Part shown: one piece after another, positions 51,125-57,982 of the stretch
How positions within the stretch are numbered: position 1 is the stretch's first letter
How the letters are laid out: every line of letters starts with the position of its first letter
Assembly: GCF_965227735.1 (NCBI RefSeq)
Contig: NZ_OZ245776.1
Coordinates: forward strand, 3,410,001-3,474,000
Direction: 5' to 3'
Source: Larkinella sp965227735
GTDB lineage: Bacteria > Bacteroidota > Bacteroidia > Cytophagales > Spirosomataceae
DNA length: 64,000 nt
Notes under the pieces: model-generated
Seen by the model: the letters and a program-made list of their open reading frames with translations, nothing else
The model's database searches: none
Told to the model about the DNA's origin: nothing
Translations under genes and position numbers: made by a program

Positions 51125-51325
51125 TTTGACCGCATTCCGTAAGCTACCCCGGAGGGGTTTACTGTTAATAGTCAAAAATCCTGAATAGTATTTGAGCTCC
51201 GGAGGAGCGTTCTAAATCCCAAAACAGGCACTAGGACGCCCCTACCGGGGCTCAAAACGATTAACTAACCTGGTTGGACTATTAACAGTAAACCCCTCCG
51301 GGGTAGCTCACGGAATGCGGTCAAA
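51125..51325. repeat. Nested inverted repeat (element C)
   Basis: Outer arms of 49 bases (51125-51173 and 51277-51325) differ at a single position and contain ctaccccggaggggttt and actgttaatag. Inner arms gagctccggaggagcgttct (51194-51213) and aggacgcccctaccggggctc (51233-51253) match with a few differences. It shares both inner and outer core words with element B. Confidence 0.92.
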
Positions 51326-51346
51326 CGAGTGTCTCCTCCCTTTAGT

Positions 51347-52579
51347 ATGAACAATTCCAACCACTCCTCCAACCGCCGGGCGTTCCTGAAATCGGCGGCT
51401 GGTCTGGGCGCTCTCGGTACGGTTTTGCCCGAAGCAGTTCTGGCAAACAACCCACAAGTGGTGTCGCCCGATCCAGCCAAAGGCCACGTTTTTCTGAGCG
51501 AGCCGTATCTGCAATACACGGGGCCGGGTTCGATGACGGTGCGGTGGATTGCCAATCTGCCTTCGTACAGTTGGGTCGAATACGGCGAAACCGATTCTTT
51601 AGGCCAGAAAGCACACAGCGTGACGGATGGATTGGTCGATGCCTACAACCGGATCAATGGCATCACGCTCCGGGGCTTAAAACCGGGGACAACGTACCAC
51701 TACCGGGTGTATTCCAAAGAAATTACGGATTTCAAACCGTATAAACTCACGTATGGCCAGACGATTGAAACCGGCCTGTTGCGTTTCAAAACACCTGACG
51801 AACAGTCCGATGCAGTCAGTTGTCTGGTGCTGAACGACGTCCACGACCGGCCCGAAACCATCACACACCTGCTGAGTCTGAAAGGCAGTGATCCGTTCAA
51901 TTTTGTGTTCCTGAACGGCGATTTGTTCGATTACCAGACCGACGAGCAGCAACTGATCGCCCACCTGCTGACGCCCTGTTCGGCCGGTTTTGCCAAAGAA
52001 ATTCCGTTTCTGTTTGTGCGGGGCAACCACGAAACGAGGGGCAAATACCGCCGTGAATTACCGCAGTATTTTTCCAATCCGGGCGGTAAGTCCTACTACA
52101 GTTATACCTGGGGGCCGGTTCATTTTACGGTCATCGACACCGGGGAAGACAAACCGGATAGCGAACCGGTTTACGCGGGCATTGTCGATTTTGATGCCTA
52201 TCGTGAAGAACAGGGGCGTTGGGTCGAGCAGGTAATGCAGAGCCCGGCGTTCAAAAAAGCCAAATTCCGGGTGGTTTTCATGCACATCCCGACGTTTTAC
52301 CACAACAACTGGCACGGCCCGATGCACTGCCAGAAAGTCTTTACGCCTTTATTCAACAAGTACAAAGTCGACCTTTGCATCAGCGGCCACACCCACAAAT
52401 ACGGAGTTCACGAGCCGGTGGCCAACCAACACAATTATCCCATCATCATCGGCGGTGGCTCGAAAGACGGCACCCGGACGATTATGAAACTGAAAGCTGA
52501 CCGAAAAGACCTGCATCTGAGCATGTTGCTCGATGATGGCAAAGAAGTCGGAACGTACCATTTGAAGACTAAACGGTAA
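51347..52579 (+). CDS. Tat-exported metallophosphoesterase, purple-acid-phosphatase-like
   Basis: From ATG 51347 the protein has 410 residues. It starts with a twin-arginine leader SSNRRAFLKSAAGLGALG (7-24). A fibronectin-like N-terminal domain (about 45-150) precedes the calcineurin-type phosphatase core. Metal ligands are visible as NDVHD (163-167), NGDLFD (190-195), RGNHE (225-229), His313 and SGHTHK (346-351). It hydrolyses phosphate esters in the periplasm; the substrate is unknown. An in-frame ATG at 51329 adds 6 residues inside element C and is rejected. Confidence 0.87.
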   Translation: MNNSNHSSNRRAFLKSAAGLGALGTVLPEAVLANNPQVVSPDPAKGHVFLSEPYLQYTGPGSMTVRWIANLPSYSWVEYGETDSLGQKAHSVTDGLVDAYNRINGITLRGLKPGTTYHYRVYSKEITDFKPYKLTYGQTIETGLLRFKTPDEQSDAVSCLVLNDVHDRPETITHLLSLKGSDPFNFVFLNGDLFDYQTDEQQLIAHLLTPCSAGFAKEIPFLFVRGNHETRGKYRRELPQYFSNPGGKSYYSYTWGPVHFTVIDTGEDKPDSEPVYAGIVDFDAYREEQGRWVEQVMQSPAFKKAKFRVVFMHIPTFYHNNWHGPMHCQKVFTPLFNKYKVDLCISGHTHKYGVHEPVANQHNYPIIIGGGSKDGTRTIMKLKADRKDLHLSMLLDDGKEVGTYHLKTKR

Positions 52580-52591
52580 CCGGTTCAATTC

Positions 52592-54496
52592 ATGAAGAAG
52601 CGGTTGTGGCTGTTTAAAGGACTTGCGGTGCTGCTGCCCGTGCTGCTGTTGGCGCTGGCCGAAGGTTTTCTCCGGCTGTTTGGCTATGGCCAGGACTACC
52701 GACTGTTCGTGGAAGACCCGCAACGAAACGGTTTTTTGATCATGAACCAACGCGCGTCGGAGCGGTATTTTACCGAAACCGCCAACGCGACCGTTGGGAA
52801 TTTCGAACCTTTCCGACAGCGAAAAGCGGACGGCACCTTCCGTATTTTTGTGCTGGGCGAATCGACCACGATTGGCTATCCGTATTTCCACAACGGCTCG
52901 TTCCACCGCTGGCTGCACTACCGGCTGATGCATACCTTCCCAAACCGTCATTTCGAAATCATCAACCTGTCACTGACGGCCGTCAATTCCTACACGGTTT
53001 TCGGGTTTGGCAAACAATTAATTGATTACGAACCGGATGCGGTTTTGATTTATACCGGCCACAACGAATATTACGGTGCCATGGGCGTCGGTTCGACCAG
53101 TTCGCTGGGTGGTCATCCTGCTCTCGTGCGTCTGGTGCTAAAGCTCCGGGAATTCCGGCTGATGCAACTCCTGAATCGAATGATTGCGGGCATTCGGAAA
53201 ACCGTTTCGGATGAAAAGGTGGATTTGCGCGAAAACCTGATGAAACGCATGGCCGCCGACCAGCAAATTCTGTACGGATCGGATGCGTATCAGCAGGGCA
53301 TTGAACAATTTAAAACCAACCTGAATGATCTCTGTCAACTCTTCTCGGCGCATCAGATTCCGGTATTGATCAGCAATCTGGTCAGCAATGAAAAGGATTT
53401 AAAACCGTTCATCAGTGCGCCGGGAAATGCCCACCAATCAGCGGAGAAGCAGTTTAAACAGGCCCAACAAGCCTACGCGAAAGGCGATACGAAGCAAGCC
53501 AAACAAAGTTTCGTTCAGGCGAAAGAATTGGATTTGCTACGGTTTCGGGCACCACGAGCCATCAATCAGGTCATTCAGGAGCTGGCGGCCCACTACCCAA
53601 ACGTGACGGAAGTCGACACCCGGGCGGTTTTTGAACGGTATTCGCCAAATGGCATTCTGGGACACGAGACCTTGCTGGAGCATGTTCACCCGAATTTGCA
53701 CGGCTATGCGTTGCTGTCCGACGCGTTTTACGAAGCCCTGAAAAAAAGGCGGCTCATTGCGACCGACTGGAAAAACGAAATGTCGTTGGCCCAACTCCGT
53801 CGGCAAATGCCGATTACGCCCGTCGATTCGCTGAAAGGCGTTTTTGAAATGCTGATTCTGAAAGAAGGCTGGCCGTTTAATGAACCCATGCCACCCGAAG
53901 AAAAACGTGCCAAAACCGTGGAGGAGCAACTGGCGGGGGCTTTGGTGGTGAAGCAACTTTCCTGGCGCAACGCGATGGATCAACTGCTGGCGCATTATCA
54001 GAAGGTGCATAATCCGCAGGGGGCTTTGCGGGTAAGCGAAGCTTTGTCGTTGGAACACCCGTATGATCCCGGTTTTTATGCGCAGGCCGGGAAATTATCC
54101 CTGAGCTTGAATCAGCCTGAACAGGCGGTTTGGCATCTAAAAAAGGCGTTTGACCTGGAACCAACTTTTCCCACGGCGCAGAGTCTGTTCATAACGTTGC
54201 TGAAACTGGATCGGCCCGACGAAGCCCTCATTTACCTCCGCTACGCAACCGCCCACAACGAAACGCCGTTCAGTCTGACCGAATTGCAAACGTTTGTTGA
54301 ACAACTGGTGGCTGTCAAAAACCGGTATTTAACCGATACGACGAATGTAACGCTGAGCAATCAGCTAGCTGCCGGGTATCTGAAATTTGCCAATACTGAC
54401 GGGGCCGCTAAATACGTCGCCAAATCTCTGCGCACCGATCCCCGAAATGCCGTAGCCCTGCAATTAAAAGCCCAACTCCAGGCGATCAAAAACTAA
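52592..54496 (+). CDS. SGNH/GDSL hydrolase with C-terminal TPR repeats
   Basis: The 634-residue protein has an N-terminal membrane anchor (7-24) and an SGNH esterase domain: block I LGESTT with Ser91, Asn158 in TGHNEYYG (block III) and a late EHVHPNLHGY block. Residues from about 430 to the end are helical repeats of TPR type (AGKLSLSLNQPEQAVWHLKKAFDLEPTFP). It probably acts in the periplasm as an esterase or acyl-transferring enzyme on envelope polymers. It follows the phosphatase by 12 bases and precedes a DUF5989 gene by 8, suggesting one operon. Confidence 0.85.
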   Translation: MKKRLWLFKGLAVLLPVLLLALAEGFLRLFGYGQDYRLFVEDPQRNGFLIMNQRASERYFTETANATVGNFEPFRQRKADGTFRIFVLGESTTIGYPYFHNGSFHRWLHYRLMHTFPNRHFEIINLSLTAVNSYTVFGFGKQLIDYEPDAVLIYTGHNEYYGAMGVGSTSSLGGHPALVRLVLKLREFRLMQLLNRMIAGIRKTVSDEKVDLRENLMKRMAADQQILYGSDAYQQGIEQFKTNLNDLCQLFSAHQIPVLISNLVSNEKDLKPFISAPGNAHQSAEKQFKQAQQAYAKGDTKQAKQSFVQAKELDLLRFRAPRAINQVIQELAAHYPNVTEVDTRAVFERYSPNGILGHETLLEHVHPNLHGYALLSDAFYEALKKRRLIATDWKNEMSLAQLRRQMPITPVDSLKGVFEMLILKEGWPFNEPMPPEEKRAKTVEEQLAGALVVKQLSWRNAMDQLLAHYQKVHNPQGALRVSEALSLEHPYDPGFYAQAGKLSLSLNQPEQAVWHLKKAFDLEPTFPTAQSLFITLLKLDRPDEALIYLRYATAHNETPFSLTELQTFVEQLVAVKNRYLTDTTNVTLSNQLAAGYLKFANTDGAAKYVAKSLRTDPRNAVALQLKAQLQAIKN

Positions 54497-54504
54497 CCCC
54501 ACCC

Positions 54505-54654
54505 ATGGAATTTCTACGCGAATTCTGGCTTTTCATGCGCACCCGCAAGCGATACTGGCTCTATCCGTTGCTGATTCTGTTGCTGCTCCTGAGTGCCCTG
54601 ACGGTTTTAACGACGGGTTCGGCGCTGGCACCATTTATTTATTCACTTTTCTAA
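54505..54654 (+). CDS. DUF5989-family small membrane protein
   Basis: Translation from ATG 54505 gives 49 residues: MEFLREFWLFMRTRKRYWLY, then a hydrophobic span LILLLLLSALTVLTTG and the end ALAPFIYSLF. This is the classic DUF5989 pattern (FLxEFWxFxRxRKxxWLxP, GSAxAPFIY). Such proteins sit beside SGNH hydrolases, carbamoyltransferases and SxtJ-like proteins in other bacteria; here only the SGNH gene accompanies it. Its stop codon overlaps the start of element D. Confidence 0.85.
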   Translation: MEFLREFWLFMRTRKRYWLYPLLILLLLLSALTVLTTGSALAPFIYSLF

Positions 54655-54767
54655 CCCTGTCAGCGGTCGAAGACCCTGACAGCGGTTAGAAAAGCGATAC
54701 TGCTGTTGTCGATTGCGTAATACTAACAACAAACCGCTGTCAGGGTCTTCGACCGCTGACATGGGTT
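54653..54767. repeat. Inverted repeat between convergent genes (element D)
   Basis: Left arm aaccctgtcagcggtcgaag/accctgacagcggtt (54653-54687) is mirrored at 54732-54767 with one inserted base. Each arm itself contains two copies of ccctgtcagcgg or ccctgacagcgg. It lies between the converging DUF5989 and glucanase genes and has no T tract. Confidence 0.88.
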
Positions 54768-54772
54768 CCGCA

Positions 54773-56380
54773 CTATTGATTATCAACACTTTGATGAAGT
54801 GAAATCTTAACCCGCTGCTTTTCGTTTCCCTGTATAATCTCAAACTCATACTTTCCCTGCGGCAACTGGAAAAGGAGTTGTTGCATGCCTTCAGACTCGG
54901 TTTTGTTGTCGATCAGTTTTTTCACCGCCCGGCCTGATTCATCAAAAACCGTCAAGGTGATGGCTCCAGCCCCTCTTACGGCAAAGTCCAGCACATACGC
55001 GCCCCGATCCGGATGTTTCCAGAGATCGATGTAACCCGTCCGAAAATCCGGGGCGTAGGCGTAGAAACCCGTCGGATACACCGGCGTTTTGATCCCCATT
55101 TTGGTCAATCCCGCCCAGAGTTCCGGCGTTTTCTCACCCAGTTTCCAGAGCAAACCCGAGCGGTAATTTTCCATCATGACCACAATCGGCCCCTGATCGA
55201 TGGCCAGATACTGGTTGGAATACCAGTTTAGTCCCTTGTTGTAGGCATCGTAAAAACCGTACGGCCCGAAAAACCGGTTTCCTTCGCGTAGATACAGATT
55301 TCGCAACACCTGCATCGAATAATACGGCGTGTAGGGAAACGACGACAAAGCCGCCGTCGGGCTAATGGTGCCGTTGTCGTTCGTCGGCGAATGAGCATCG
55401 TAGAAATTGTAGTCGTCGCTGGCGGTCAGGCCCCAGTTGCCCGGCCCGTAGCCAAACATCGCCTGACGCGGTTGCAGACAGTGCGCCCGGTTGACGAGCG
55501 TATGGTTTCGGTTCTGCTCCCAGTAATTCGTCTGCTCATCCTGCATCAGGCGCGGATCGAGGCTCAGGAAGGAATAATGCGTGAAGAACAGCGGTCCACC
55601 CATCGGAAAACCGAGCGGCAGTTTATAGCCAAAATACGTCTGATTGTTTGTGTAATGATCGCTTTGCTTGTAGGTATTCTGGTAGACTTCCGGTTTGATG
55701 GCGTGCGTTGGCGAACCGAGCGCCAGCACATACGTAATCAGGGTTTCGTCGTGGCCGCGAAGGGGGTGGTTCATTTTCCATTCGTGGTTCGGAGACCAAT
55801 GCCAGAGCAGTTTTCCATCGCGAACGTACCAGTCCCATTCGACCTCCCGCCAGAGTTTATCGATCCGTTGCCGGAGGTCTTTTTCAGCAGCGGTCGTCCC
55901 ATCGAAATACGCCCGTGCGCTCAGCAAACCGTTCACCAGAAAAGCCGTTTCGACCAAGTCTCCGCCGTTGTCATGCTCCGAAAAGGGAATCACTTTTCCC
56001 GAATTGCCATCGAGCCAGTGCGGCCAGGCGCCGTGAAACCGGTCGGCTTTTTCCAGAAAACCGGTCATTTTCCGGAGTTGCTCCACGGCTTCGGCACGGG
56101 TTACCCAACGGCGGTCGGCGGCTAAGATGATGGCCATAATCCCAAAACCGCTGCCGCCCGTCGTCACGATGTTGGGCGTAGCCGTTCGTTCGGGAGCCAG
56201 GCCGGAAACCGGGTGCGCAAAATCCCAGAAATACCGGAACGTGGCTTTTTGAGCGGTTTCGAGGTACTCGCTGTATTCGTTGGCAACGGGAGGAATGGCT
56301 TCGTTCGCAGACTGCGCCGAGCAGGTGGTCAGCCAGCCCAGAATAGGGGAAAAGAAAAGGAGTAATTTTAATAGTCTCAT
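54773..56380 (-). CDS. Glucoamylase-like (GH144-type) beta-1,2-glucanase
   Basis: The 535-residue exported protein (signal ending near TTCSAQ; Cys20 could be lipidated) has the (alpha/alpha)6 glycoamylase domain of GH144. Landmarks are ATFRYFWDFAHPVSGLAPER (about 46-65), VTTGGSGFGIMAIILAADRRWVTR (72-95), HDNGGDLVETAFLVNGLLSAR (136-156) and NYRSGLLWKLG near 420. Family members cleave linear beta-1,2-glucan to sophoro-oligosaccharides. A C-terminal beta domain (about 445-535) follows. It is the only glycosidase in this locus, so beta-1,2-glucan or a similar polymer is the likely substrate. Confidence 0.78.
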   Translation of the reverse strand: MRLLKLLLFFSPILGWLTTCSAQSANEAIPPVANEYSEYLETAQKATFRYFWDFAHPVSGLAPERTATPNIVTTGGSGFGIMAIILAADRRWVTRAEAVEQLRKMTGFLEKADRFHGAWPHWLDGNSGKVIPFSEHDNGGDLVETAFLVNGLLSARAYFDGTTAAEKDLRQRIDKLWREVEWDWYVRDGKLLWHWSPNHEWKMNHPLRGHDETLITYVLALGSPTHAIKPEVYQNTYKQSDHYTNNQTYFGYKLPLGFPMGGPLFFTHYSFLSLDPRLMQDEQTNYWEQNRNHTLVNRAHCLQPRQAMFGYGPGNWGLTASDDYNFYDAHSPTNDNGTISPTAALSSFPYTPYYSMQVLRNLYLREGNRFFGPYGFYDAYNKGLNWYSNQYLAIDQGPIVVMMENYRSGLLWKLGEKTPELWAGLTKMGIKTPVYPTGFYAYAPDFRTGYIDLWKHPDRGAYVLDFAVRGAGAITLTVFDESGRAVKKLIDNKTESEGMQQLLFQLPQGKYEFEIIQGNEKQRVKISLHQSVDNQ

Positions 56381-56395
56381 GCCTACAGAATTGGA

Positions 56396-56473
56396 TGGGA
56401 ACGCGGGTTGAACGGATCAAAATGGATTTACACAGATAAAAATCCGTTTTGACCCGTTCAATCCGCGTTCCCA
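56396..56473. repeat. Inverted repeat between susD and the glucanase gene (element E)
   Basis: A 34-base arm, gggaacgcgggttgaacgga and onward (56396-56429), is mirrored at 56440-56473 with three mismatches and a 10-base loop. It fills most of the 104-base gap and would form a long hairpin in the transcript before the glucanase start. Confidence 0.88.
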
Positions 56474-56484
56474 CCATCAACAAA

Positions 56485-57963
56485 TTAATAACCGGGATTT
56501 TGCGTTAATACGCCCCCGCTGGCGTCGATTTGCGGCTGTGGAATGGGCATCAATTCGCTCTTGCCATCGACAAATTGCTTGTTGAGCGCCCGCAGAACCG
56601 CGCCAGCCCGGCCCTGCCGCACCAGATCCCAGAAGCGGTCGTGTTCCATGGCCAGTTCCACCCGGCGTTCCTTCCAGATCGCGGTTTTCAGTTGTTCCTT
56701 GCTGGCGAAAACGACATTGGGCAACAGGGCGGCATTGCTGCCCCGAGCCCGCGCCCGAACCGCATTCAGCGATGTTACGGCCTGGGGTGATTGTCCCAGT
56801 TCGTTGGCGGCTTCGGCGTTCATTAGCACAATGTCGGCATACCGCAACAGGCGAATGTTCTTGTTGGAATCCCCCATACCGTTGGGCGATTTGGTTTCGT
56901 TCTGCGCCACGTATGCCTTTTGATTGTAGTACGGATTCGTTGCATTCTGGATGATGACGACCCCATCGGGCATCGTTTCGCCCCGCTCGATAATCGTAGC
57001 CGCTTTTCGCGGATCACCGGTTTCGTAGGCTTTCACCAGATCTTCGGATGGCACATTGAAACCCCAGCCAAACTGCCCCCGGACGCTCTGCACCTCGGCA
57101 TACTGCGACCCTCCACCGCCCTGGGGTAAGGCCGCATTTTGTACTTCGAACAGCGACTCGGACGTGTTCTCCCCGGCTTCGGTGAAGATCACTTCGTAAG
57201 GCGTTTTGAGGTCATACTGTCCCGATTGCATGATTTCATTCGTCAGCCGGAGTACTTCACTCCACTTTCCCTGATACATCGACACCTTCGCCAACCAGCC
57301 TTTGGCGGCTCCTTTGGTGACCCGGCCCAGTTCGGTGGCTGCGTATTCCGATTTTTCCGGTAACACCGTGATTGCGTCATTCAAATCCTTTTCGATCTGC
57401 TGGTAAATTTGCTGCTTGCTGGCACGCGGCACCGCCGGTGCATCGTCGTCCTGCAACTGCGTAATCAGCGGAACACCGCCAAAGGCCCTTGCCAGATTAA
57501 AGTAAAAGTAAGCCCGTAACATTTTGGCTTCTGCAATCAGCCGTGCCTTGAGCGTTTCATCCATTTCGATGGCCGGAACCCGCTCGATGACCTGATTGGC
57601 CTTGGCAATGCCCAGATACTGGCCGTTCCAGAAATCATTCAAACCGCCATTGGTCGACGTAACCGTAAACAGATCGAACTCGCTTAGGAAACTCGCATCG
57701 CCCGGTTCGCTCCCTTTATCAGCATCATCCGACGGTAGGCTCGAAAGACCGATGAATGCAAAAACGTGGGTCGGCCACTGGCGAAGTTGCCAGTAAATGG
57801 CATTGGTAGCCTGAACGGCCCCTTCCTGGCTGTTGAAAAAATCCTCGGTAATCAATTCACCCTGCGGTTTTTTATCCAGGAATTCTTCACTACACGCCTG
57901 TCCCGTCAGCATCAGGGAACCCGCCAGCGCAATTCTCAAAAATTGTTTCGATATGGAAATCAT
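56485..57963 (-). CDS. SusD/RagB-type lipoprotein of the glucanase locus
   Basis: The 492-residue lipoprotein (lipobox GQAC, Cys24) begins the mature part SEEFLDKKPQGELITEDFF, typical of SusD. It has LIAEAKMLRAYFYFNLARAFGGVPL (about 142-166) and ends in DASGGVLTQNPGY. It captures sugar oligomers at the surface and hands them to the SusC protein encoded just upstream (19-base gap). Confidence 0.95.
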   Translation of the reverse strand: MISISKQFLRIALAGSLMLTGQACSEEFLDKKPQGELITEDFFNSQEGAVQATNAIYWQLRQWPTHVFAFIGLSSLPSDDADKGSEPGDASFLSEFDLFTVTSTNGGLNDFWNGQYLGIAKANQVIERVPAIEMDETLKARLIAEAKMLRAYFYFNLARAFGGVPLITQLQDDDAPAVPRASKQQIYQQIEKDLNDAITVLPEKSEYAATELGRVTKGAAKGWLAKVSMYQGKWSEVLRLTNEIMQSGQYDLKTPYEVIFTEAGENTSESLFEVQNAALPQGGGGSQYAEVQSVRGQFGWGFNVPSEDLVKAYETGDPRKAATIIERGETMPDGVVIIQNATNPYYNQKAYVAQNETKSPNGMGDSNKNIRLLRYADIVLMNAEAANELGQSPQAVTSLNAVRARARGSNAALLPNVVFASKEQLKTAIWKERRVELAMEHDRFWDLVRQGRAGAVLRALNKQFVDGKSELMPIPQPQIDASGGVLTQNPGY

Positions 57964-57982
57964 GATTCTTGCCCGTTAAAAA

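Noticed and set aside
54653..54767. Ordinary bidirectional terminator between convergent genes
   Set aside because: There is no T tract on either side and the arms contain internal direct repeats, so it fits a repeat element better.
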